Assembly: GCA_035392025.1 (NCBI GenBank)
Contig: DAOPMC010000003.1
Location: 1-52,475, forward strand
Direction of reading: 5' to 3'
Length of the DNA stretch: 52,475 bases
DNA from: DAOPMC01 sp035392025
GTDB lineage: Bacteria; Bacillota_I; Bacilli_A; RF39; UBA660
Translations under genes and position numbers: made by a program
The notes under the pieces: model-generated
What the model was told of the DNA's origin: nothing
Databases searched by the model: none
Seen by the model: only the letters and a program-made list of their open reading frames with translations
Shown here: positions 34,750 through 42,198 of the stretch, piece by piece
How the letters are laid out: each line of letters begins with the position of its first letter
Position numbering within the stretch: the stretch's first letter is position 1

Positions 34750-35793
34750 TTAAACATTATCAAAAAACTTAATACTATCTCTTATCTTATTTTGTAAAGT
34801 GTAGCTATTAGCGTGTTTAACATGACCTATCCAAGAATTAAATGATAAAATAAAATCTTTTCTTGAAAGTTTACCATTATCATATAAATCATTCCACTTG
34901 CTAACATTCTTTTTTATCTTATTCTTACTACCCTTTCTAATTAATCGATGAGTACTCCAAATTCGATAACCACAAAAGTCTGCTCCAAACTCATTTGGAT
35001 AATATCTCGATTTACTATTTAATGTTAATTTTAAAACCTCGTTTAAAAATCTCTTTATAATTAAATATAGTTCACTTGCCTCTTCCTTATTTTTAACTAA
35101 TAAAATAAAGTCATCCATATATCTTACATAGAATTTAATCCTCAATTTTTGTTTGACAAACTTATCCAATTTATCTAAATAGATGTTAGCAAAAAACTGT
35201 GATGTATAATTTCCAATAGGAATACCAACAGTTTCATTATCAGAATCAATTAATAATTTAGTAAACCTCAAGAGTTTTTTATCATTTATATGTTCTCCCA
35301 TTATTTCCAATAATACTTCGTGATCAATGCTATAAAAGAATTTCTTAATATCCATTTTTAAAACATAATAAGCTTTACCATAATTTCTTTGAGCCATTCT
35401 CATATATTTTTGCATACAATCAACAGCCTTATGAGTTCCTCTTCCGCATATACAAGCATAAGTATCTGTGATAAATTTAGGAACAATATATTTTTTTATA
35501 AATTCTTCAACATACCATTGGTGGACTACTCGATCAACGTATGGTAGTGCTTTAATAACTCGTTCTTTTGGCTCATATACAGTAAATGATCTATAAGCAC
35601 CCATTTTATATCTATTATTCCTTATATTTTCGACTAGATTTACGATATTAGATTCTAGACTTAAATCAAAGTTTAAAACCTCATATCTATTAAGTTTACC
35701 CTGTTTTGCTCTTTCATGAGCTAGAATCATTTTTTCAAATGTTAAGTTTTCAGCAAAACAATTTTTTATTTTGTTAGGCACTCGTTTATCCAC
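34750..35793 (-). CDS. Diversity-generating retroelement reverse transcriptase
   Basis: 347 residues. It copies the TR RNA into adenine-mutagenised cDNA that replaces the VR. RT motifs are in order: KALPYVDRVVHQW, LKMDIKKFFYSID (first Asp, D148), IPIGNYTSQFFANIYL (residues 191-206; the IGxxxSQ box characteristic of DGR enzymes) and RYMDDFILL (YMDD at 225-228). There is no maturase or endonuclease domain, unlike group II intron RTs. The start is GTG 35793 or GTG 35781; the latter has the better spacing to AGGTGG. The Avd gene overlaps the 5' end and TR lies upstream, so the DGR set is complete. Confidence 0.96.
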   Translation of the reverse strand: MDKRVPNKIKNCFAENLTFEKMILAHERAKQGKLNRYEVLNFDLSLESNIVNLVENIRNNRYKMGAYRSFTVYEPKERVIKALPYVDRVVHQWYVEEFIKKYIVPKFITDTYACICGRGTHKAVDCMQKYMRMAQRNYGKAYYVLKMDIKKFFYSIDHEVLLEIMGEHINDKKLLRFTKLLIDSDNETVGIPIGNYTSQFFANIYLDKLDKFVKQKLRIKFYVRYMDDFILLVKNKEEASELYLIIKRFLNEVLKLTLNSKSRYYPNEFGADFCGYRIWSTHRLIRKGSKNKIKKNVSKWNDLYDNGKLSRKDFILSFNSWIGHVKHANSYTLQNKIRDSIKFFDNV

Positions 35794-36143
35794 CCACCTA
35801 ACATATTACAAATATTAGTTATCTTGTAACTCCAAGCACGATAATTTCTAGCATTTATGTATTTGTTTTTAATTGCTATTCTAACATATACCTTTAAACA
35901 TGATAATTTTACATCAACATCATTCAAATACTTTATTTTTGTATTTTTACTATATTGCTTTTTTGCCCATAATAATAACTCAAATGCTTCAAACATACAT
36001 TTTTTTGTTTCACTCACTAAAGCAAACTTTTCAGAACTTGGATATTTTTTGAGTAAATTATAAACATACAACATCATTTCCTGATACTTTCTAATAATAA
36101 GCATTTCTTCTTCTTTTGGCTTTAAAGTCTTTACTTCTTCCAT
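35766..36143 (-). CDS. avd: DGR accessory variability determinant (Avd)
   Basis: 125 residues, basic, four predicted helices (EMMLYVYNLLKKYPSSEKFA, CMFEAFELLLWAKKQ, LKVYVRIAIKNKYIN, ITNICNMLGGWINECL), which is the four-helix-bundle Avd plan. Avd proteins form a positively charged pentameric barrel that binds the RT and the TR RNA and are required for mutagenic homing. It is encoded between TR and RT and overlaps the RT gene by 28 nt. The call rests on size, helix pattern and position, all of which agree. Confidence 0.9.
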   Translation of the reverse strand: MEEVKTLKPKEEEMLIIRKYQEMMLYVYNLLKKYPSSEKFALVSETKKCMFEAFELLLWAKKQYSKNTKIKYLNDVDVKLSCLKVYVRIAIKNKYINARNYRAWSYKITNICNMLGGWINECLTK

Positions 36144-36404
36144 TTCATCACCATCATTATATATTTTTAAAAAGAAAGAGATAATGTCAACCCATTATCC
36201 CCAAATACATAATACCTAATATTCGCAAATACACTACTAACTAGAATATTACTGTTCATGTGTTAATCTACATAAGTAGAAAGGAATTAAACTTCTTTGA
36301 TATTTTATTTGATATGGTTAATTTTACTCATATCATAATTTTCTAAATGAATAACCGAATGATAAAAATCATCTCTTTATGTTTTCATTATATCAGAGTG
36401 CTCA

Positions 36405-36525
36405 CAAGACAGGACGGAACCCGTTGTTGCTGTTCGGACCACCGTTCGTGTTGTTGAAATTGAAGGCACCAGCATTGGAGCCATTGTTCCAATTGCCACC
36501 GCGAATGAACCACGGATTGCTAGTG
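36405..36525 (-). repeat. DGR template repeat (TR)
   Basis: 121 bp, much more GC-rich than its surroundings. On the coding (minus) strand it is nearly identical to the VR at 36768-36888; all 15 differences lie at adenines of the TR. In the target's frame it is full of AAY (Asn) codons, the codons best suited for A-mutagenesis. The TR itself is non-coding and lies between the target gene and avd. Confidence 0.97.
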
Positions 36526-36607
36526 ACGGAGTTACAGTTTAATCCCTATATTTCACATAGGTTGCTTGAAATACCATTTTTCATTGCCATAACCCCCGTC
36601 AAGCATT

Positions 36608-36637
36608 GATGGCGATGACCTAAAGTTCATCACCATC
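36608..36637. other. Hairpin between VR and TR
   Basis: GATGGTGATGA and TCATCGCCATC (minus strand) pair over 11 positions with one G-U and an 8-nt loop. There is no T-tract behind it, so it is more likely an RNA structure of the TR transcript than a terminator. The interval 36526-36746 holds no gene; a further weak stem (TTGTTCTT at 36691-36698, AAGAACAA at 36726-36733) is also there. Confidence 0.55.
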
Positions 36638-36740
36638 TTTCCCTCTACCATTAGTTTAGAGATGAATATTTTGTGTCAGTTCGTTGAATTTTGTTCTTCT
36701 TTTTTTCAAAAGGGAAAAAGGTGAAAAGAACAATTTCACA

Positions 36741-36758
36741 GCAGGACTAAAGCCCTGC
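36741..36758. promoter_or_regulatory. Hairpin directly downstream of VR (possible homing signal)
   Basis: GCAGGG and TCCTGC (minus strand) form a 6-bp stem (last pair G-U) with loop CTTTAG, 9 nt behind the 3' end of VR and across the stop codon of the target gene. DGRs studied in Bordetella phage need a hairpin or cruciform at this place for efficient target recognition. Presence is seen; the role is inferred. Confidence 0.6.
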
Positions 36759-38438
36759 ATTCACTATCAAGACAGGACGGAACCCGTTGTTGCTGCGCGG
36801 ACCACCGCCCGTGATGTGGAAAAGGAAGGCACCAGCAGTGGAGCCAAAGTCCCAATAGCCACCGCGAACGAACCACGGAGTGCTAGTGTTAGGCATATTG
36901 GTATAATCACCAAACCATCCTAATCCTGTTGCTATTGCATTGCTACTTGTTTCCCATACAGCATCACCTTTTTTATTCACTGTTAATAAATAGTTATTAG
37001 CGTTATCATCAGTTGTATTTTTTGTATATATATCTTTATATTTACTAACTGCATTTATGATTGATGCTCCTTGTCCTGCTAAATTACCATTCGCATTATC
37101 AACATAGGCTGATACTCTCTCCCATGCACTACCAGATAGATCATATATTCCATAAATGTTTCCTGTTGTACTTGCTTTTACTCCACCTGTTGATTCGTAT
37201 GTATTCCTACAGCCATTATAACCACCTTCGGTAGCACTATTAGCTGCACATCCTGTTATATAATTCTGATTATTATTTATATATATTTCTTCAGTATTTT
37301 TACCATAGGTTGATTTACTTAAATATGCTACTGCTCCCCATTCCATGTTTTTCATTAAATGAGTATCTATATTATTAGTATCAGTAGTATAAGTCCCATT
37401 TGCTTGTAATCCACTAGCAGTAGTCCAACCATACGCACTACTTGCTTCCATATTTCTTGATGCTGTAAAGGCATTACCAACATTCATACATCGCCATGAT
37501 GCTACATTTGGTAATACTTGAATTGTTTTTGTTGATACATTATCTCCTGCTATCGGACACGAACTATCACTCGTATATCCATTGGCTACTCCTTCTACTG
37601 CTGTTGCTTCAAATTTTGCTACCCATATTCCTGTTACTTCGGTTCCTGTTCCAAAAGTAAATCCAGAGTGATTTGTCCATGTATTATTTGAAGCATTAGC
37701 GGTTGTATCAGTACTAATGTTGCCAATTGTAGCACTATTCCAATTATCATCTGTTCCTTTTGAAAATTGAACTTCTATCGTTCCTGTGGTATTTACATGA
37801 TGATTTGATGTTATTTTATAAACATATCTTGGTATCCACACCCACATACTTCCATCAGCTGTTTTGGCATTAGCCCATTTTTTATCTGTTGTATTATAAT
37901 TATACCAATCATCATCACTAGCAGTTGTTGTTACCCAAGCTGATCCATTCCACTTAATTGGTGTCATTCCTGCTACTAATTTTGGTTCATTAACCCCTTT
38001 GTTAGAATCATATCCTAATTGATTAATCACAGTTGAATAATTACTACTATCAGTAACACTCATGCTAGTATATGAACCATAAGCTACTAAGCCATCCCAT
38101 TTGTTTTTGCCCCTAACTACAATGTAAGGTTTTCCATTCAAAGTAATTACTTTTATTGTTTCGTAATTATCGTTAGACTGTCCTAATATGTCTGTAATAT
38201 TAGTTTCATTAATGCTTGTTACATCCAACGACTCATTTGTTATCATTTTATAATCCATATCTTTCAATAACATTCTAGCATCACTTTCAAAAGCACCTCT
38301 TGTAGAACTGCTTATTATCCCTAATATGCCGGGAACAGCTATAGCAAGAATTATTGCTAAAATAACTATTACAGCTAATAATTCTATTAATGTAAATCCA
38401 GATTTAGACTTCCAATTAACTCCCATTCCATTCACCAC
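36747..38438 (-). CDS. DGR target: prepilin-like protein with variable FGE/C-type-lectin domain
   Basis: 563 residues from GTG 38438 (an ATG at 38426 gives 559; neither ribosome site is decisive). Leader ...KSKSG then FTLIELLAVIVILAIILAI: type IV prepilin motif with Glu at +5 and a cleavage site after G14. A long beta-rich Asn/Thr-rich shaft follows, then an FGE-sulfatase-like domain (WIPRYVY, GIYDLSGSAWE, FVRGGYW). Residues 517-557 are encoded by the VR. Eleven codons there differ from TR, nearly all from Asn, ending with the constant NNGFRPVL. Such domains hold their variable residues on a binding face. Inferred: displayed on a pilus or at the surface as a diversified receptor-binding protein. 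No prepilin peptidase is encoded in the element, so the host must supply one. Confidence 0.95.
   Translation of the reverse strand: MVNGMGVNWKSKSGFTLIELLAVIVILAIILAIAVPGILGIISSSTRGAFESDARMLLKDMDYKMITNESLDVTSINETNITDILGQSNDNYETIKVITLNGKPYIVVRGKNKWDGLVAYGSYTSMSVTDSSNYSTVINQLGYDSNKGVNEPKLVAGMTPIKWNGSAWVTTTASDDDWYNYNTTDKKWANAKTADGSMWVWIPRYVYKITSNHHVNTTGTIEVQFSKGTDDNWNSATIGNISTDTTANASNNTWTNHSGFTFGTGTEVTGIWVAKFEATAVEGVANGYTSDSSCPIAGDNVSTKTIQVLPNVASWRCMNVGNAFTASRNMEASSAYGWTTASGLQANGTYTTDTNNIDTHLMKNMEWGAVAYLSKSTYGKNTEEIYINNNQNYITGCAANSATEGGYNGCRNTYESTGGVKASTTGNIYGIYDLSGSAWERVSAYVDNANGNLAGQGASIINAVSKYKDIYTKNTTDDNANNYLLTVNKKGDAVWETSSNAIATGLGWFGDYTNMPNTSTPWFVRGGYWDFGSTAGAFLFHITGGGPRSNNGFRPVLIVNAGL
36768..36888 (-). 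repeat. DGR variable repeat (VR)
   Basis: 121 bp at the 3' end of the target gene, aligned without gaps to TR 36405-36525. There are 15 substitutions: five A to G, five A to C and five A to T on the coding strand. None occurs at a TR C, G or T. The 3'-terminal 28 nt are unchanged and should contain the initiation signal for mutagenic homing. Confidence 0.97.
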
Positions 38439-38516
38439 TTCCTTATTTTATAATTAAAGTATATCATTAAATTATATTATTGTAAATATTTCTCAAAGTA
38501 GATTTGGAATTTTAAA

Positions 38517-38954
38517 CTAAATTATTTCCTTTATTTTGTCGATAATTTCTTCAATACTCTTAGTACCCTTTAAAACTTCTAATGCATTTTTTATCTTTTC
38601 TATTTCCATTTCAATTTCATTAGATTTACAACTTATATCAAGTAAAACTTCATAATTGCTATCGGTAAAAGAACTTTTATCTGATACAAATTGTTTGTCT
38701 TCATCAATTATAACAAAAGACACTTTTTCCTTTAATAGTCTTTCTTTAACATTGTCAATTACTTTTTCTGGAAATCCAACCATTACACAATTTGACATTT
38801 TTTTAATTTTATAATCAAAAAGATAAGCCATTATATAGGCATCATTATTAAAAGTTTCATAAAAAATGCCACTTTTTATTAATATTATAGAATTATTATT
38901 TTTTCTTTTAGCTTCATTATACTTATCAATCAATCTCACTTTTTTCACCCTCAT
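38517..38954 (-). CDS. Free-standing MutS domain-I-like protein
   Basis: 145 residues. The stretch KSGIFYETFNNDAYIMAYLF, with VMVGFPEKVIDNVKERLLKE behind it, follows MutS domain I (GDFYELF.DDA ... GVP...), including the Phe31-Tyr32-Glu33 mismatch-reading motif. The clamp, lever and ATPase domains of MutS (usual length above 800) are absent. It lies 78 nt upstream of the DGR target start. MutS-like genes have been reported as DGR accessory genes, as I recall. Inferred: it shields or marks the mismatched cDNA/VR duplex, or competes with host MutS. The start overlaps the regulator gene by 29 nt. Confidence 0.8.
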   Translation of the reverse strand: MRVKKVRLIDKYNEAKRKNNNSIILIKSGIFYETFNNDAYIMAYLFDYKIKKMSNCVMVGFPEKVIDNVKERLLKEKVSFVIIDEDKQFVSDKSSFTDSNYEVLLDISCKSNEIEMEIEKIKNALEVLKGTKSIEEIIDKIKEII

Positions 38955-39336
38955 ACACTTCTATATTTAATGCGTAAGCCATACTTATAATAGCTTCCTT
39001 TTTTATTCTATAAAAATAATTCAGATCAAAGCCTAAATTATTAGCAATAAATCCATCATTATTTTTCTCTTTTATCATGTAAGAAAAATATATAACTTTT
39101 TTATCTAATATACACAGTCGGTTATATCTCGAAATTATATACTGCACAAATTGCATTTTTTCTTTTTCTTTATCAGAAATATTTTTATCATTAACTTCAA
39201 GTTTTATTTCAAAAGTTTCTTCATCTATTGAAAATTGATTATTATCAGCAATTGAAAGTAAATATCTATTATATATTTTTAGATTATCTTCTACTAATTT
39301 CTTTGTTCTCCTTCTGTCGATAGGTTGTACCATCAT
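38926..39336 (-). CDS. ArpU/sigma-region-4-like regulator upstream of the DGR
   Basis: 136 residues. The C-terminal part (CILDKKVIYFSYMIKEKNND followed by GFIANNLGFDLNYFYRIKKE) is a region-4-like HTH, as in the regulator at 33207-33698. Strong start: AAGGAGG 6 nt before ATG ATG at 39336. It is first in the unit regulator, MutS-like, DGR target. Two copies of TTTTAAGATAG lie in the 145-nt upstream gap (near 39390-39430) and may be its or another factor's sites. Confidence 0.68.
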   Translation of the reverse strand: MMVQPIDRRRTKKLVEDNLKIYNRYLLSIADNNQFSIDEETFEIKLEVNDKNISDKEKEKMQFVQYIISRYNRLCILDKKVIYFSYMIKEKNNDGFIANNLGFDLNYFYRIKKEAIISMAYALNIEVYEGEKSEID

Positions 39337-39481
39337 GTCGTACCTCCTTGCACTACAATACTATAACAATGTTATCACTGTTGAAGTTTAATGTGCTATC
39401 TTAAAACTATCTTTTTCCTATCTTAAAACTTCAAAAAATTGGTAATATTTTGTAGTTTTTTTAATTTTTTTGTTATATTTT

Positions 39482-39784
39482 TTATTGATATTTTATGTCA
39501 TTTTCTTTAATGGCATATATAACTAAATCGAAACTATTTTCACATTTAGCATCAGTAGTAAAATAAGACTTATTATATGGTTTCAAATACCAATATCTTT
39601 CATTTTCACTTTTAATAATTGTAACTTTATAAATATGATGATTATATTTTATTCTTAAAAAATATTCTCCTAAATAAATTGTAAAACCTTGAACTACATA
39701 CTTCTTGTTATTTGTAATTATATAATTACAAATATGCTCTTTTAATAAATCTAAATCACACTCTTCAAAACTATATTCTTTCAT
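39482..39784 (-). CDS. Hypothetical small protein at the right end
   Basis: 100 residues, alpha/beta look (YVVQGFTIYLGEYFLRIKYN followed by HHIYKVTI), no membrane part. It is transcribed divergently from the XRE gene at 39888-40136, through a promoter with TTGACA at 39848-39843. Not recognised. Confidence 0.58.
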   Translation of the reverse strand: MKEYSFEECDLDLLKEHICNYIITNNKKYVVQGFTIYLGEYFLRIKYNHHIYKVTIIKSENERYWYLKPYNKSYFTTDAKCENSFDLVIYAIKENDIKYQ

Positions 39785-39807
39785 ATCCCTTTATCACCTT
39801 TCTTTTC

Positions 39808-39841
39808 ACTTACTATATATGATATATCATATATAGTAAGT
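39808..39841. promoter_or_regulatory. Perfect 34-bp palindromic operator in the divergent promoter
   Basis: Each half reads ACTTACTATATATGATA and its exact complement. It covers the -10 area of the leftward promoter (TTGACA at 39843-39848) and sits about 25 nt upstream of the rightward -10 (TATAAT at 39864-39869). This is the usual position of a repressor site between divergent ICE or phage control genes. The likely ligand is the XRE protein encoded at 39888. Confidence 0.72.
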
Positions 39842-39887
39842 ATGTCAATAGTGATAATGGTTATATAATAAGTATTAGGTGATAATT

Positions 39888-40136
39888 ATGATAAAAAAGG
39901 ATATTGCAGAAATTAAAAATTATAAAGTATATTATGTTGATGTTGAATCTATGATGAAAAAAAGAGGCATTTCTAAAAATTCACTTTGTAGAATGACAGG
40001 AATTGCCTACAATGCTTTACAAAGATATTGCAAATCAGAAATTAAAAGAGTCGATCTAGATGTTATATCACGAATTTGTGAAGCTTTGAATTGTGAAATT
40101 GGAGATATTATTAAATATTTACCAAATAGTAAGTAA
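39888..40136 (+). CDS. XRE/Cro-type regulator, only plus-strand gene
   Basis: 82 residues from ATG 39888 (TAGGTGA upstream; a GTG at 39879 is in frame but overlaps that site). HTH: VESMMKKRGISKNSLCRMTG followed by IAYNALQRY, then the typical VISRICEALNCEIGDIIKYL ending of small Cro/YozG-type repressors. Divergent to the rest of the element with a palindromic operator in between, so probably the master switch for excision and transfer or for its right-end neighbour. A terminator follows. Confidence 0.88.
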   Translation: MIKKDIAEIKNYKVYYVDVESMMKKRGISKNSLCRMTGIAYNALQRYCKSEIKRVDLDVISRICEALNCEIGDIIKYLPNSK

Positions 40137-40178
40137 ATCTCTTTTATTCAATTTAACCGTAAATTACTTACATACAAT

Positions 40179-40219
40179 AAAAAACAATAAGTCTTAACAA
40201 AAAGATTTATTGTTTTTTT
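40179..40219 (+). terminator. Terminator of the XRE gene
   Basis: AAAAAACAATAA and TTATTGTTTTTT make a 12-bp stem with a 16-nt loop and a run of seven T. In the other direction it has an A/T run too, so it could also stop host transcription entering from the PBP gene. Confidence 0.8.
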
Positions 40220-40317
40220 GTTTTAGTACCTTAAGATACCAAGAAGTAGCAATTACAATAAAAGGTAACATTGATATTTGGAATAAACTTATGGTTTTCA
40301 TGTCTTATGAATGTAAC

Positions 40318-40360
40318 AGTTTCATTTATCAGACACCTAGATGAATTGGCGTGACACTAA
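40318..40360. other. attR: right element/chromosome junction
   Basis: On the plus strand the element arm TTTCATTTATCAGACACC (40320-40337) is followed by TAGA and the core (TG on plus, CA on minus, 40342-40343), then PBP sequence. The arm mirrors the left arm (716-733), with equal 4-nt distance to the core. Confidence 0.88.
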
Positions 40361-41585
40361 CTCCCTGCCCAAATGCTGTCGTTGCTGTTTCCAACAATCC
40401 AATATCATTTACATCAAATAATATTCCCTTTTGTTCTCCCGATACATCGATACCCGTCTTTTCACCAAAACCAAACATATCAATATATTTAAATAGTCTT
40501 TCTTTACCAAGTTTTAAACCCATTGATACAAATCCCGGATTACATGAGTTTTCAAATACTTGTAAAAATGTTTGATGCCCATGGCCTTTTGTTTTCCAGC
40601 ATTTAAGTTTTGCTCCTTCTACTGTAACTGAACCACTATCATAAAAAGTATCTTTTTCTAAATTAATAAGTCCTTCTTCTACAACAGCTGCCGTCGTTAT
40701 TATTTTAAATGTTGAGCCTGGCTCATAAGCATACCAAACTGGTAGATTTCTATTTAATGTTTCTTCACTAAAATTTTGATAATTATTAGGATCAAATGAA
40801 GGTCTGCTACTCATCCCATATATTTCTCCTGTTTTAGGATTCATAACAATTGCCAAAGCATTGTCAGGTGTAAACATATCCATAACATTATCAAGTTCTC
40901 TTTCTAAAGATGTTTGAATATCATAATCAATCGTTAAGTATATATCATTCCCAGCCTCAGGAGATTCATATGATTCACTAATTTTTAATTTATTTCCCTT
41001 TGCATCTGCATAATATTTTATAGCACCAGATAAACCTAATAAATAATCATCATATTTAAGTTCAAGTCCACTTAGACCTTGATTATCTATTCCAACATAT
41101 CCTAAAACATGCGAAAGAGATTTTCCATTAGGATAATATCTCTTTGATTCTCTTACTAAATGTACACCATCTAAATCATGACTACTAATTTCATCTGCAA
41201 TTTCAAAACTTAAATTTCTTCCTTCTGGATGAACTTTTTCTAGAGATGAAATCTTTGTTACGTGTTCATATATATCATTAAATTCTACTTTTAATATATC
41301 AGAAAGTATTTTAGCGGTTTCTTCTTTGTTCTTTACTTGATTGGGAACTATGTATAAAGATACTGTTGTAACATTTGTTGCAAGTATTTCCCCATTTCTA
41401 TCATAAATATTTCCCCTATCTGCCGATATTGGTAATTCTCTACTCCACAAGTCATCTGCTAGAAGTTCTAGTTTTTGGTAAGAAATAGTTTCAATAAAAA
41501 TAATTCTAAGTGCTATTATAATTAGTAATAGTATTATCAATAATAATATAATTTTTATTCTTTTATTTATTAATTTTTGAAACAC
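40329..41585 (-). pseudogene. 5' part of a SpoVD-like penicillin-binding protein, truncated by the ICE
   Basis: 418 residues from GTG 41585 (AGGTGATCTAA upstream). N-terminal membrane helix (residues 10-33), dimerisation domain (ISADRGNIYDRNGEILATN), then the transpeptidase domain with STFK (S291-K294) and SCN (347-349). At TPI the host frame meets the element; HLGV and the stop come from element DNA at 40341-40329. The KTG box and PASTA domain are in 34-709, so the protein made here cannot be an active transpeptidase. Rejoined length is 639 residues, near that of Bacillus SpoVD (646 in my memory). It follows pbpB, as spoVD does in Bacillus; whether this organism sporulates is unknown. Confidence 0.93.
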
Positions 41586-41620
41586 TTAGATCACCTATTA
41601 AAAGATTATTTATAAATGAC

Positions 41621-41651
41621 AAAAAAAGAACTACATTTAAATATAGTTCTT
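41621..41651 (-). terminator. Terminator before the interrupted PBP gene
   Basis: AAGAACTA/TAGTTCTT stem (8 bp, minus strand) with seven T behind. It separates the cysteine-protease-like gene from the PBP start 36 nt away, so the interrupted PBP depends on read-through or a promoter inside this area. Confidence 0.75.
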
Positions 41652-41655
41652 CATA

Positions 41656-42198
41656 TTATCGTTTAATACCACTATCAATATTGGGATCTGTTGCAAACTC
41701 TTTAGCGGCTCTATAATATTTATCATTATTAGGATTATTACTATTTTCTAATGTGTAACCCAAATTTTGAGCATACTTTTGATCTATAACTAGCATGAAT
41801 GTCGTATCATATATAAGATTATCATGTAAAATCCATGTATGTTCTCCATTTGGACTATTTTTTGTACCCACTAGAAATTTATTTGTTCCTCCATTAATTT
41901 TACAGTTATCAAAAATATAACTTACTAATTTTGACATTGTAGTACAAGCTCCAATATTGTATCCTGTCACGAAAGCATCTTGAAGGCTATGAGATGATCT
42001 TAAATGTAATCTCAGCATTTTATCCCATTCTTCTTCAGATAATCCTCTTATAGCACCATTTTGTATTCCACTAACAATTACACTTTCAAATTCTTTATTA
42101 GTAGACAATAATTCTTTAGTAATACGTATACCTTCACAATCAACATTATTATAGAGTTTAAGTAAAATACTTTCTATATTAATTTTATCACTCCTCAT
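41656..42198 (-). CDS. Putative transglutaminase/papain-fold protein between two PBPs
   Basis: 180 residues, no signal peptide. A possible catalytic triad in family-like order: NIGACTTMSK (C85), GEHTWIL (H120), IYDTTF (D131), with helix-rich N-terminal part. This C-H-D order and the H-T-W / Y-D-T contexts are those of transglutaminase-like cysteine enzymes. Role not recognised; its overlap with pbpB (11 nt) ties it to cell-wall genes. It is not part of the usual mra/fts cluster. Confidence 0.6.
   Translation of the reverse strand: MRSDKINIESILLKLYNNVDCEGIRITKELLSTNKEFESVIVSGIQNGAIRGLSEEEWDKMLRLHLRSSHSLQDAFVTGYNIGACTTMSKLVSYIFDNCKINGGTNKFLVGTKNSPNGEHTWILHDNLIYDTTFMLVIDQKYAQNLGYTLENSNNPNNDKYYRAAKEFATDPNIDSGIKR

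Larger units (their letters stand above)
711..40342. mobile_element. Integrative and conjugative element of 39.6 kb in a PBP gene
   Basis: The boundaries are set by the interrupted PBP gene and by inverted-repeat arms at both ends (716-733 and 40320-40337, 15 of 18 positions matching), each 4 nt from a CA core (710-711 and 40342-40343). The element carries a large serine recombinase, an HUH relaxase with accessory RHH proteins, a VirD4-like coupling protein, VirB4, VirB6-, VirB3- and VirB2-like proteins and an M23 hydrolase, which is a plausible self-transfer set. It also carries SSB, a Tad-like pilus operon and a complete diversity-generating retroelement. No tRNA is involved; the target is protein-coding. 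No VirB8-like protein was recognised. Confidence 0.95.

Noticed and set aside
34750..35793. Reverse transcriptase as group II intron or retron enzyme
   Set aside because: No maturase or endonuclease domain and no intron RNA ends are seen; TR, VR and Avd are present and the motif-4 box is of DGR type.
36379..36923. Two open frames on the plus strand (36379-36609 and 36684-36923) through TR and VR
   Set aside because: They are antisense shadows made possible by the GC-rich repeats; the opposite strand explains the sequence as TR and as the coding end of the target gene.
711..40342. Element as a prophage
   Set aside because: ArpU-like regulators and a serine recombinase occur in phages, but no capsid, terminase, portal or tail genes are seen, while relaxase, coupling protein and VirB4 are.
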